Assembly (NCBI RefSeq): GCF_002995805.1
Contig: NZ_PVXL01000067.1
Span: 60,168-124,167 of the forward strand
Source: Neomoorella stamsii
GTDB lineage: Bacteria; Bacillota; DSM-521; Neomoorellales; Neomoorellaceae
Length of the DNA stretch: 64,000 bases
Direction of reading: 5' to 3'
The position numbers were made by a program, and so were the translations under genes. Below, one piece after another: positions 49,744 through 58,651 of this stretch. Below the pieces are notes generated by a model, which worked only from the letters and a program-made list of their open reading frames with translations, was not told the origin of the DNA and did no database searches. Each line of letters starts with the position of its first letter. Within the stretch, counting starts at the first letter, position 1.

Positions 49744-49772
49744 AATTTAGCAGATGGGCCGGGCGGCGTCAA
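49744..49772 (-). promoter_or_regulatory. Promoter of the T-box/aroF transcript
   Basis: TTGACG (49772-49767), 17 bp and TAAATT (49749-49744) on the minus strand lie about 35 bp before stem I of the T-box. Confidence 0.65.
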
Positions 49773-49845
49773 GGGGTAAAAGAAAGTTTGTCACGGCTTT
49801 CAGCCTCATCTCTAATTCCGCAAAGCACTCAACACCAGCTCTCCG

Positions 49846-49999
49846 TCAAGGTATGACGAAACCGTTCTTACGCCAATTCATAGTCCAAGTGTAGATTGTT
49901 AATGAGTTTCTAGTAATACCAGGCAATAAAGGCCACATTACTTGGCTTTTCACATTTAGCTATGACCTGCTCTTTAAAGCCATCACTGTTCCGCTTCAC
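49846..49999 (-). pseudogene. Decayed IS transposase OrfA fragment
   Basis: From GTG 49999 the frame reads KRNSDGFKEQVIAKCEKPSN and on to AWYY, then stops at TAG 49910. Shifting one base continues with TRNSLTIYTWTMNWRKNG. Together these match the N-terminal helix-turn-helix of IS3/IS66-like OrfA proteins (Y-S-x-EFK, then ISRNTLYNW and KxG). The frameshift and loss of the rest mark a relic. The surrounding 49773-49845 and 50000-50154 show no other gene. Confidence 0.7.
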
Positions 50000-50154
50000 T
50001 AATACTTAACCCCCTAAACTGATTTTAGTATATATTACAGTTCGGTTGGGGGCTATAGAGTTTCTGTGCTGAAATAGGGTCTTCAAACTGCGGATTCGCT
50101 GATTCACAATCAGTTTTGGGCAAACATCTCTAACAGTGTTTCTTAGTGCAGGCT

Positions 50155-51555
50155 TTATTTAAAATTTCTAGTACGCGTATACATGCTGGCAATGGCCACA
50201 CTAACTGCTAACGCTAATGTACTTGCTGTAATCCCTATGTAAATTGAATCGGGCCCGGAAGGTAATAATGCCTTATTGAAAAGGATAGCCAGTGGTCCTG
50301 CAGTTGCGCCAACCACCCCTACCCAGTAGGGAAATTTTGAATGGGTATACATAGCAACCACCAGTAATAAAAAGATTGATGATCCCCTTATAGCCATCGA
50401 AAGATATGCCCAAGATAAAATGATTGATTTAAGATTAGTTTTTGCGAAAAATATACTTAACAAAAGGATAGCTACCACCGCCGCACGGGAGACAAAAAGT
50501 ATTTCACGGTCCCCGGCTTTCTTTCTTAGGAGGCGCCCATAAATATCTTTGGCTATCATAAGGCTCATACCAAGAGCAAGCCCAGCGCCAGTCCCCACAA
50601 CCGCTAGAATAAGTGCAGCAATGGCCATACCTCCAACCACGGGATTTGTATATTGAAGGAAAAAAGCTGGCAAGGCATAAGCCGATTCTATTCCTGGATG
50701 ATTTATTCGCATGTACATTCCCACTAGTACAGATGCAAGTCCAGTCGGCGGTATTAATACTGCCGAAAGAAACGCTGCTTTTCTGCAAGTGGCAATGTCT
50801 CTACCAGCAAACATTACCTGCAGGTATGTTTGGGTTGATAGCAATCCAATTATAACTGCTATTAGGCCCGCTCCGTCCTTATCGAGGCCCCTTCCCAGGA
50901 GATTTAACCAGGGGTAGGAAGGAAATGCATTCTTAAGACCTTCAAATCCCCCCGAAAGCCTGTAAGCCGTTACCCCAGCAACAGCTAAAGTAAAATATAT
51001 CAGGATAGATTTTACAATTCCAACCATCCCTGCTCCCCAGGCTCCCCCAAAGAGCACATAAGCAACCATCAGCCCTACCGATAAAAAAATCGCAACAGAT
51101 GATTCTATTCCGAAAGTAGTTTTCAATAATGCGACTGAAGAAAGAATCTGGCCGACTACTTGAATAAACATAGCAAGTGTTGCTATTGTTCCGGTAACAA
51201 TCCTTATGGCAGGACCATAAGTGCTACTTATATACTCCGGTATGGTTTCTGCCCCTGATCTTCTAAGGGGTCCCGCATAAAATAACCCCATAGCCAGGCA
51301 GGCTATACCTCCACCGAGAGTAAAGCACCATCCCGTTAGCCCATACTCAAAAGCTAGTTGCGCAGCCCCAACTGTGGCTGCCCCGCCAACAATCCCCATC
51401 AACATACCAGTAAGCACCAATGCACCAGCTTTTTGTCCACTTACGGCAAAGTCCCGGGAATCTTTAACATGTCTCCCTGAAATTGTCCCAATTATTCCGG
51501 CTATCATCATGGTAACTGCCATAACTGCCCCCTGTACAATATTTGGAGTTGCCAT
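50155..51555 (-). CDS. Sodium:solute symporter (SSS) family transporter
   Basis: This 466-residue protein has 12-13 membrane helices and SSS-family features (GLTGWCFTLGGGIACLAMG, AETIPEYISSTYGPAIRI, AGRDIATCRKAAFLSAVLIP). It lacks a signal peptide. SSS carriers take up organic acids, sugars or amino acids with sodium. It lies just past the TRAP operon terminator and has its own -10 box (TATAAT at 51641-51636, minus). It may supply the substrate of the neighbouring catabolic genes, especially as the TRAP receptor gene is interrupted; this is inference. Confidence 0.88.
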   Translation of the reverse strand: MATPNIVQGAVMAVTMMIAGIIGTISGRHVKDSRDFAVSGQKAGALVLTGMLMGIVGGAATVGAAQLAFEYGLTGWCFTLGGGIACLAMGLFYAGPLRRSGAETIPEYISSTYGPAIRIVTGTIATLAMFIQVVGQILSSVALLKTTFGIESSVAIFLSVGLMVAYVLFGGAWGAGMVGIVKSILIYFTLAVAGVTAYRLSGGFEGLKNAFPSYPWLNLLGRGLDKDGAGLIAVIIGLLSTQTYLQVMFAGRDIATCRKAAFLSAVLIPPTGLASVLVGMYMRINHPGIESAYALPAFFLQYTNPVVGGMAIAALILAVVGTGAGLALGMSLMIAKDIYGRLLRKKAGDREILFVSRAAVVAILLLSIFFAKTNLKSIILSWAYLSMAIRGSSIFLLLVVAMYTHSKFPYWVGVVGATAGPLAILFNKALLPSGPDSIYIGITASTLALAVSVAIASMYTRTRNFK

Positions 51556-51876
51556 TCAACCCCACCTTGCCTTTCTAATTTACCAGCGCCTGAGGTCGGC
51601 AGTTAATTTAGTAAGGACAACTACCACTCATGCGGATTATACCGAAGCCAAAAGATAAAACTACTACCGATTATCCGGTGCCGAATCGGGGGGCGTTCTC
51701 CCGTGTACTACTATATATAAAAATAAAAAATATAATAGACTCCTGACACCTGGAGCCCAATGAAGAAAACGAAAGTTTCTAAGTAACAAAAGCCAAGGCT
51801 GGCAAAAAAATTAGGTAGCCTTCCCCTTCCCTGAATCCGGGAAGGGGAAGGCAATATTCCACCCTTAAGGGACTTT
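51556..51876. other. Intergenic region between the symporter and TRAP genes
   Basis: It holds the symporter's probable -10 box (51636-51641) and the strong hairpin at 51818-51852. An open frame at 51711-51920 reads through the hairpin and is not coding. Nothing else is seen. Confidence 0.6.
51811..51852 (-). terminator. Long hairpin terminator of the TRAP operon
   Basis: Perfect 14-bp arms GCCTTCCCCTTCCC (51818-51831) and GGGAAGGGGAAGGC (51839-51852) with a 7-nt loop are followed on the minus strand by ACCTAATTTTTTT. Confidence 0.8.
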
Positions 51877-53826
51877 TCATCCATTTTTCCCAAGGTCAGT
51901 GTGGCCTGAAGCCAGAGCACTTAAATTTTGAACAGCCCTGTTACGGTACAGTAAAATTATAAATATAGCGATTCCCACCGAGTTGAGCAGCACCAGGTCT
52001 ATTCGGACGAGAATTAGGGCGGCCGCCACAACAAACAATAAACGTTCCACACTGTTTAGGCGCCGGTTGATGAAACCCTCAATCCCATAAGTTAGGGATA
52101 TTATCGCTACTAGTCCCTGCAGGGTAAAAAGAAGTACCTGCCACGGTTCACCCTTCATAAGGATGGCAGGGTGAAAAACGCCTATAAAGGGTACGAGGTA
52201 TCCTACCAGGCCCAGGCGAAAAGCCGTAAACCCGGTTTTCATAGGATCGGCCCCAGCAATTCCCGCGCCGGCATACGCTGAGAGGGCTACAGGAGGTGTA
52301 ATGGTGGAAATGCATCCAAAGAAGAAAATGAAAAAGTGTGCTGCCAGGGGATCTACTCCCAGCTTGATAAGGGCCGGTGCAGTCAGAACTGCCAGGATAA
52401 CATAGGCCGCTGAAGTGGGTAGACCCATACCTAGTATTATTGAAGCAACCATAGTCAGTACAAGCATCAAGAAAACCGAGTTTCCCGACAGGCTAATAAG
52501 GATGGATGAAAAGCGCAGGCCAACACCGGTAAGTGAAATAATCCCCGTAATTATACCCGCCGCAGCACAGGCCGAGGCAACCGGGATGGCATTTTGGATC
52601 CCGTTTTCCATAGCGTTAAGCATATCTTTTACGTTCATCCTGGTAGATTTACGCAGCATACTTACTACCACTAGGAGTACAATGCTCCAAAAAACTACCT
52701 TCCCGGGCGAATAACCTTTGATTATCAGGACGATTAACACAGCTAGCGGAATAGCTAAATGGCCACCTTCCAGAATGGCCTCCTTTATAGAAGGTATCTG
52801 ATCTTTACTGAGACCACTAAGCCCTGCCTTTTTTGCTTCAAGGTGGACACACTGGTATAAGTAAACATAGTACAGCAATGAGGGGATAATTGCTGCTAAA
52901 GCAACTTTACCATAAGGGACTCCAACTATCTCAGCAATCATGAAGGCCGCCGCCCCCATCACGGGCGGCACAAATTGGCCCCCGGTAGAGGCCACTGCTT
53001 CAATCGCCCCTGCTACGTAGGGAGGATATCCAGTACGTTTCATCAAAGGAATGGTGAAAGTCCCCGTTGTAACAACATTAGCCACCGCTGCCCCGGACAT
53101 CGTACCCATGAGGCTACTGCTAACCACGGCAGCCTTGGCCGGACCGCCAACAGCACGGCCTACCAGGCCAAAGGCCAGATCAGTAAAGAACTTACCACCG
53201 CCGGATGCTTGTAAAAATGCTCCGAACAAGACGAATAGCACAACATAAGAAGCCGAAATACCTATTGGCATGCCGAAAATACCGTCAGTACTCATATATA
53301 GGGTCCGCGTAACGGCCTCCAAGTCATATCCTTTATGAGCCAGGATAGACGGCATGTAAGGACCCGCAAAACCATAGGCAAGAAAGACACCTGCCAAGAT
53401 GGCCAGGGGCAAACCGACGACACGCCGGCTGGCTTCCAACACGAGAACAATTTCAATTACCCCCATAAATGTATCACGGCTGGTGGTAAACCCGCCGTTT
53501 TCGGCTACAGTTTGCCAATTAAAAACGACATACAAACCTACAATTAGTGAGACAACCGCTAAGAAAATGTCAAGCAGCGTGGGCTTGTTACGTGGTGATT
53601 TTTTGTTGGCAGGATACAGCAGAAATGCCAGGGCCGAGATGAAGGTCCAGTGAAAGGAACGCAGAATCATTGCTGAAGTTGAGCCAAAACCTGCAACATA
53701 AAGATGGTAAAGGGCCCCTATAATCGCTATAACCATAGCAGCAAAACTGATAGGACCTGCCAGATCCCTTTTAGTAATTATTATATCTTTATCTTCCTGT
53801 GCTTTAGCTTTTGGCTTGTCCTTCAA
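51877..53826 (-). CDS. TRAP transporter fused permease (DctQM, TAXI-associated)
   Basis: The 649-residue protein is a fused small-plus-large TRAP permease with about 16-18 membrane helices. Large-subunit signatures are GLVGRAVGGPAKAAVVSSSL, MGTMSGAAVANVVTTGTFT, GGQFVPPVMGAAAFMIAE and FFFGCISTITPPVALSAYAG. Fused permeases of this type work with TAXI receptors, and one lies directly upstream (53893-54909), though interrupted. TRAP systems use ion gradients for high-affinity uptake of organic acids. The neighbouring catabolic genes suggest uptake of their substrate. Confidence 0.92.
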   Translation of the reverse strand: MKDKPKAKAQEDKDIIITKRDLAGPISFAAMVIAIIGALYHLYVAGFGSTSAMILRSFHWTFISALAFLLYPANKKSPRNKPTLLDIFLAVVSLIVGLYVVFNWQTVAENGGFTTSRDTFMGVIEIVLVLEASRRVVGLPLAILAGVFLAYGFAGPYMPSILAHKGYDLEAVTRTLYMSTDGIFGMPIGISASYVVLFVLFGAFLQASGGGKFFTDLAFGLVGRAVGGPAKAAVVSSSLMGTMSGAAVANVVTTGTFTIPLMKRTGYPPYVAGAIEAVASTGGQFVPPVMGAAAFMIAEIVGVPYGKVALAAIIPSLLYYVYLYQCVHLEAKKAGLSGLSKDQIPSIKEAILEGGHLAIPLAVLIVLIIKGYSPGKVVFWSIVLLVVVSMLRKSTRMNVKDMLNAMENGIQNAIPVASACAAAGIITGIISLTGVGLRFSSILISLSGNSVFLMLVLTMVASIILGMGLPTSAAYVILAVLTAPALIKLGVDPLAAHFFIFFFGCISTITPPVALSAYAGAGIAGADPMKTGFTAFRLGLVGYLVPFIGVFHPAILMKGEPWQVLLFTLQGLVAIISLTYGIEGFINRRLNSVERLLFVVAAALILVRIDLVLLNSVGIAIFIILLYRNRAVQNLSALASGHTDLGKNG

Positions 53827-53892
53827 GTTAATCCACCTTCTTTCATTAATGTTTGGGTGGAGAGATTCACCCCTCCACCCTTACACTCAGGA

Positions 53893-54909
53893 TTATTTAG
53901 TCTTTATCCCCATCTCGTCATAGAATTTTTTAGCACCGGGGTGTAGCGGTACAAGGGATGCTCTGTATCCATCAAAAGATAAGTTTTTGACTGATGGGTG
54001 AACTGCCTGAAGATCTTTGATATGTTCATAGAGCGCCTTGGTAATCTGATATACTGTCTCTTCATCCATGGAGGCATTTACCACGAGGATGTCCCTAATA
54101 CCCAGGGCCGGTACGTCTTGGTCAACACCTTTATAGGTCCCCGCAGGAATAACTGTCTCTTCATAGTAAGGGTACTTGGCGTTTATCTCCGCGAATTTTT
54201 CCTTTTCAATGGGGATAATCTTGATCTGGTTTTGCCCCGTAAGCTCTGATATGGCTTCAAGGGGCGGCGCCCCATGGGGCATGGTGACATCAACATTACC
54301 ATCTTTTAAGGCCTCTGAGCCTTCAGCATAAGAGATGTAACTCTGGACTACATCGTCCTTACTGAGACCCCAGAAGGGTAAAATCCTCTGGAAAGCAAGG
54401 GCGCCACCGCCACCAGCCGGCCCAGCAGCAATCTTTTTCCCTTTAAGATCAGCGATACTGTTAATGTCCTGCCTTTAAGCAAAAGTAACAAAATGAAGTA
54501 CACTAAACTGCAAGGGAGCGATACCGGCAATCTTCATTGGCTTATCATAGGGTTTGTTGCCTTGCAAGGCGTCCATAGCGGAATAGTAGTTGGTAATCCC
54601 CAGTTCTGCTTCCCCTTTGTCGACCAGCTTAGGGTTACCAACTGAGCCCTGCGCAATGACAGCATTCACCTGTAGGCCGGGAACATTTTTAGTGATAATA
54701 TCCGCTACTGCAGAACCGATGATGTAATAAGTACCGCCCAGGCTAGCAGTGGCTAATGACATAATCTTGTTTGTTGAACCGCCACCTGAACTATTGCTAC
54801 TACTCTTATCACCGCCGCCGGTCTTTGTACCCCCGCCACCACATCCAGCCAATAACATGGTAACAATTACTAGGAATGTAAATAACATAAAACTCTTGCT
54901 TTTTTTCAT
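53893..54909 (-). pseudogene. TAXI-family TRAP solute receptor with an in-frame stop
   Basis: From ATG 54909 a lipoprotein signal (lipobox LAGC at residues 19-22) leads into a TAXI receptor domain (LATASLGGTYYIIGSAVADI, AELGITNYYSAMDALQGN). At codon 145 a TAA (54477-54475) interrupts ...HFVTFA; the same frame then continues without shift through RQDINSIADLKGKKIAAGPA to the normal C-terminus (LVPLHPGAKKFYDEMGIKTK) and stop at 53893. The full length would be about 338 residues, normal for TAXI. A nonsense mutation or sequencing error explains it; TAA is not a selenocysteine codon. Without the receptor the TRAP permease should not work. Confidence 0.85.
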
Positions 54910-55011
54910 TAAAAATTCCCCCCTGTTTTATTATGGCTTCCTTATAGTCCTACACATTATCTTCATGTTAGTTGTAACTGCTCGCCCGTACTCATATTTG
55001 GCAAAACCTTT

Positions 55012-56658
55012 TTAGAATTTATCAGCCGTAACGGCAGGCTCTCCATTCGTCCCCTGGGAAATAATTATTCTTTGCTGCCAAGCCGGCTCAGAATCCGGGA
55101 AGTCTTCACGGTAATGGGTACCCCGGCTTTCCTCCCTGGTTAAAGCGGCCAGAGCTAAAATCTGACCTACTAGCAAGCGGTTACCGAGGATATTGTTTTG
55201 ATTATTAGGCTTATGTTCGGAAATATAATCTAGCACCCTTCTTAATCCTTCAGCCCGACGTACAATCGTAAGTTCACGATAATAAAGATCGGCGCTACGC
55301 TGTAAAGCTACCTGTTCCTCCTCTGTAACAGGCTTAACCAGTTCGGAACTCATGTCCTGAACTATAACAGGTAGTTTGCTTTTTTCTTTTTGTCCCAGGG
55401 CGTATTCGGCAGCGGCACGCCCGGCCCGGTAACCAAACACCTGGGTATCGATAAGGTTATTCCCCCCGGGGCGATCGGCACCATGAACGCCTCCGGTAAC
55501 CTCTCCGGCTGCATACAGCCCCTCTACACCGGTGAAACCGTTCACGTCAATTAAAATACCACCGTTAAAGTTCTGTACCACTAACCCCAATTCAATCTTT
55601 TCGCGGGTGAGGTCAACCCCGGCACGTTTTAGGAAATCATAGGTTATGGGTGCTCGCTGCTTTAACACCTCCTCTTCAACATGGGTCACATCAAAATAAA
55701 CCCCATCATCAAGTGTGCCGCGACCAGCCATAAGCTCTTTAAAAATAGCTATATCAAGATACTTAGCCACCGTCCGCACCGAAAACGGATAAGACATGGC
55801 TTTAGCTTCAATTACCTCTGCTACCTCAACTCCTTCAGGGCAGTAATGTTTGAGAAATTCTTCACCGTGAACGTTTGTTAACTTTGGTTGCAGGCGCCAC
55901 ATGTGGCTATGAATAATAAACTGCACCTTGGGCTTTACTACAGCAGGCCCCACCTGGAAAAACTCCATATTAACCAGTCGTGCACCCGCCCTGTAAGCCA
56001 TAGCCCAGCCATCACCTTCTATTGATGGTGGGTTAACATTTTTCCGGAAAATCCTACCAGCGCCACCCGTAGCTAATATCACCGCTCGAGCAGTTATAAA
56101 GATAGGTTTTTTTTCGTTGAGGCCCACAGCGCCACATACCCGGCCGTTATCGTCTTTCACTAAATCAAGAATACGGACGTCTTCTATTACCTGCACACCT
56201 ATACTAATATTCGCTTTTTTGAGAACCCTAACGATCTCACGTCCAGTCGCGCCGCCGCAGGTTAGGGACCTGGCTTTTGTGCATCCAGATAATTTCCTTT
56301 GCACCGGATGGCCAGCTTCACTATCAAATTCCAGGCCCAAGGCCATCAACTCTTCTACCCTGGTGCAGGCCTCATCCGCAATAACCCGGCACAAATCTGG
56401 GTCGCTCAAGCCACCGCCCGTATCAAGCATATCCTGAAAGTAAACGTCAGGATCGTCGCCATCACCCATATAGTTAAAAGGAGCGTTTATACCCAGGCTC
56501 TCTGAAGCTATTAAGTTGGTACTACCGCTTGTTCCATACTTGCCAGCAACCACCAAAGTTACTTCCAACTGTGGGTGGCTTCGTTTAGCTTCGTAGGCGG
56601 CGCGGCTTCCTGCCGCCCCGCCCCCAATAACCAAAACATCACACCTTAGTTCATTCAT
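55012..56658 (-). CDS. Fumarate-reductase/succinate-dehydrogenase-type flavoprotein
   Basis: This 548-residue protein has the FAD-binding DVLVIGGGAAGSRAAYEAKR at the N-terminus, an AVILATGGAGRIFRKNVN segment, the capping domain with substrate-binding and proton-shuttle Arg residues (MSYPFSVRTVAKYL), and the GLYAAGEVTGGVHGADRPGG FAD motif. It belongs to the family of fumarate reductase, L-aspartate oxidase and adenylylsulfate reductase flavoproteins. The usual His for covalent FAD attachment was not apparent. There is no adjacent FrdB or cytochrome; the iron-sulfur PreA-like protein encoded upstream may be its electron partner. It probably oxidises or reduces a C-C bond next to a carboxylate. 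Confidence 0.88.
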   Translation of the reverse strand: MNELRCDVLVIGGGAAGSRAAYEAKRSHPQLEVTLVVAGKYGTSGSTNLIASESLGINAPFNYMGDGDDPDVYFQDMLDTGGGLSDPDLCRVIADEACTRVEELMALGLEFDSEAGHPVQRKLSGCTKARSLTCGGATGREIVRVLKKANISIGVQVIEDVRILDLVKDDNGRVCGAVGLNEKKPIFITARAVILATGGAGRIFRKNVNPPSIEGDGWAMAYRAGARLVNMEFFQVGPAVVKPKVQFIIHSHMWRLQPKLTNVHGEEFLKHYCPEGVEVAEVIEAKAMSYPFSVRTVAKYLDIAIFKELMAGRGTLDDGVYFDVTHVEEEVLKQRAPITYDFLKRAGVDLTREKIELGLVVQNFNGGILIDVNGFTGVEGLYAAGEVTGGVHGADRPGGNNLIDTQVFGYRAGRAAAEYALGQKEKSKLPVIVQDMSSELVKPVTEEEQVALQRSADLYYRELTIVRRAEGLRRVLDYISEHKPNNQNNILGNRLLVGQILALAALTREESRGTHYREDFPDSEPAWQQRIIISQGTNGEPAVTADKF

Positions 56659-56678
56659 CTTTTTTCACCCTGTGTAAT

Positions 56679-57875
56679 TTACTTTTTACCTTTACTCATA
56701 GTAACTGCATTCTGCGGGCATACTTCCATGCACATGCCGCAGCCGTCGCACTTGTTCGTGTTGACAATGGCACCCGCTTTGGTTAAGGTAATGGCATCAT
56801 AGAAACAGCTCCTTGTACAGGTGCCGCACCGGTTGCACTTCTTGAAGTCCACAACTGCATGGACCCCCTCCGGTGCCCGCTCGATATCCCTGGTCCGCAG
56901 AATGTTCGGCAGGGCAATGCCGCGGATCTCGTCCAGGGAGTTGTAACCTTTGTTGTCCAGCCACATATTGATGCTGTCTACCCATTTCTTGCTAATGTTG
57001 TACCCCTGCAGCATGATGCCGGCACCCGACTGTACCAGGCTCGCACCTACCATGACATAGCGAATGATGTCCTGCCAGTCCCAAACACCCAGACCGGCAA
57101 TAATGGGAATATGCAGCCGCTTTGCCGCCTGGCCGACAATCTTTAAGCCATAACCTAGAAGGTAAGGACCACCCCAGCCGCCCATGGCGCCCGGTCCAAT
57201 GGGTTTGGCTGTCTCAATATCGATCATGATACCGGATAAACGAGCTGACAGGTTAACCGCCATGGCCCCGGCTTTTTCTACTTCCTCAGCTATGGCTACA
57301 GGGTCGGCAGCCTGAGGAGAAATTTTTACACTAAAGGGCTTCTTCAAAATGCCAGCACACAATCTGGTAATTTCCGGGCAGAGTTCTACTGCACCCGCAC
57401 CCATCTTTACTCCCATGTCGGCGGCAAAGGGGCAGGATACATTCAGTTCTACCCAGTCGGCCTTAGTCTCGTTGACCATCTTGCACATTATTTCCCATTC
57501 TTCCATGGTAGCTCCAGATAGGCTGGCCATAATCACGCCATCATCGCCGACCATATCCTTGGCGGCATTAATATCTTCCATATATTCTTCGTAGCCAAAG
57601 TGCGAACACTCTTCCAGGGAATGCAGGGTAAAGGCATGCGGTAAAACATCAGGATAACCCGGATAGTCTTTGTAGTCGAATAGTTTGAACCGCGGCCGGG
57701 GGAAGTTCCGTCCTAGTTTGCCGCTTTCCCCAAAGAGCGACTTGGCAATGGCCCCGGCCGCACCCCCGTCGATGCCTTTCTTCATGCCGTTCTTGTCCAT
57801 TGTGGGGGTAGCCGAGGCTAGGATTACTGGGTTTTTAAATTTTACTCCTGCTACTTCTACACTCAGATTTGCCAT
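56679..57875 (-). CDS. PreA/DHODH-like dehydrogenase with C-terminal ferredoxin domain, copy 1
   Basis: This 398-residue protein joins a dihydroorotate-dehydrogenase-like FMN barrel (residues about 1-310; VEVAGVKFKNPVILASATPT, ELNVSCPFAADMG with the probable active-site Cys, PIIAGLGVWDWQDIIRYVM) to two [4Fe-4S] motifs (CNRCGTCTRSC and CDGCGMCMEVCP). PreA of dihydropyrimidine dehydrogenase has the same layout. It should reduce or oxidise a ring or enoate C=C with ferredoxin-type electrons. No PreT-like partner is present; the flavoprotein 20 bp downstream may serve. A copy 99.6% identical in the shared DNA lies at 62879-64000. Confidence 0.9.
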   Translation of the reverse strand: MANLSVEVAGVKFKNPVILASATPTMDKNGMKKGIDGGAAGAIAKSLFGESGKLGRNFPRPRFKLFDYKDYPGYPDVLPHAFTLHSLEECSHFGYEEYMEDINAAKDMVGDDGVIMASLSGATMEEWEIMCKMVNETKADWVELNVSCPFAADMGVKMGAGAVELCPEITRLCAGILKKPFSVKISPQAADPVAIAEEVEKAGAMAVNLSARLSGIMIDIETAKPIGPGAMGGWGGPYLLGYGLKIVGQAAKRLHIPIIAGLGVWDWQDIIRYVMVGASLVQSGAGIMLQGYNISKKWVDSINMWLDNKGYNSLDEIRGIALPNILRTRDIERAPEGVHAVVDFKKCNRCGTCTRSCFYDAITLTKAGAIVNTNKCDGCGMCMEVCPQNAVTMSKGKK

Positions 57876-58225
57876 GTTTATATTCCTCCTTTGGATATTG
57901 AATTATTTAGTAGATTGAAGCGTGATAATTTTGATGGGCTTTTATTTATAGGACTACTCTGGCTTTACACCTCCCCAGCCTGGTAATTTATGTGTACATA
58001 TATTACACAATATCACATACCCAAGGTATACTACTCTTTTCCTAAATCCCATTTCTTCAAAGCTTCCTGGATTAAAAAATGTTATTTGCTGGACTTTGTG
58101 GCCGGTTTGGCATATCATATTTAAAAAGTAAGCGTGTCTTCAACTTGTATACATATTGTATGCTATGTTCACAATTTAATATATTCGCTATTAATACCTG
58201 AATTCCTGCAGCAACAAAGATAAAT
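57876..58225 (-). promoter_or_regulatory. AT-rich intergenic region with palindromes upstream of preA copy 1
   Basis: The 350-bp region contains TGTGTA-N7-TACACA (57991-58009, perfect 6-bp arms) and a TTGTATACATATTGTATGC stretch (58145-58163) with two GTATAC-like half sites. Such sites suit a GntR- or similar-type regulator. A minus-strand TATAAA lies between the first palindrome and preA. AATTCCTGC at 58202-58210 is another copy of the recurring motif. No gene is seen. Confidence 0.45.
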
Positions 58226-58651
58226 TTAATCTCCCATCGTATCGTTATCTCTTTTTTGTACTTTTACCACACCATTATTACCATCAACAACCACATAGTC
58301 GCCCGTTTCAATTTCTCCAATATCAATCTTGTCGACCATCGGCAAATCAGCAACAATTGCACCAATCACAACGACCGAATCTGCCTCTACATTAACTATC
58401 CCTACCGGCCCAACTCCGTTTTTTACGACATCATACAACATATAGGAGCCGCCCGTAGAACCCTTTGCCCTCGGAAACACCAAAACTTTTCCCTTAAGAC
58501 ACTGCCCCTCGATTTCATGCCCTCTTTCAATTACATATCCAGTCTTGGGGTTTATGCTGCCCATAAAAGAAATCGGCTCTTTAGTGACCAGGGCTTCGCC
58601 TTCGGCAATACCCTCTACGATTTTTCGTCCTTTTATTACCTTTGTGTTCAT
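58226..58651 (-). CDS. Aconitase X small (swivel) subunit
   Basis: The 141-residue protein matches the DUF126/AcnX small-subunit swivel domain: GRKIVEGIAEGEALVTKEPI, FPRAKGSTGGSYMLYDVVKNG with the conserved Ser/Thr loop, and ADLPMVDKIDIGEIETGDYV. It overlaps the large-subunit stop by 4 nt (ATGA). AcnX forms hydro-lyases that act on hydroxy acids: cis-3-hydroxy-L-proline dehydratase in bacteria and phosphomevalonate dehydratase in archaea. The substrate here cannot be read from sequence. Confidence 0.92.
   Translation of the reverse strand: MNTKVIKGRKIVEGIAEGEALVTKEPISFMGSINPKTGYVIERGHEIEGQCLKGKVLVFPRAKGSTGGSYMLYDVVKNGVGPVGIVNVEADSVVVIGAIVADLPMVDKIDIGEIETGDYVVVDGNNGVVKVQKRDNDTMGD

Noticed and set aside
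54475..54477. Possible recoded stop (selenocysteine or similar) in the TAXI receptor
   Set aside because: The codon is TAA, not TGA, and no SECIS-like hairpin is seen. A simple nonsense mutation or sequencing error fits better.
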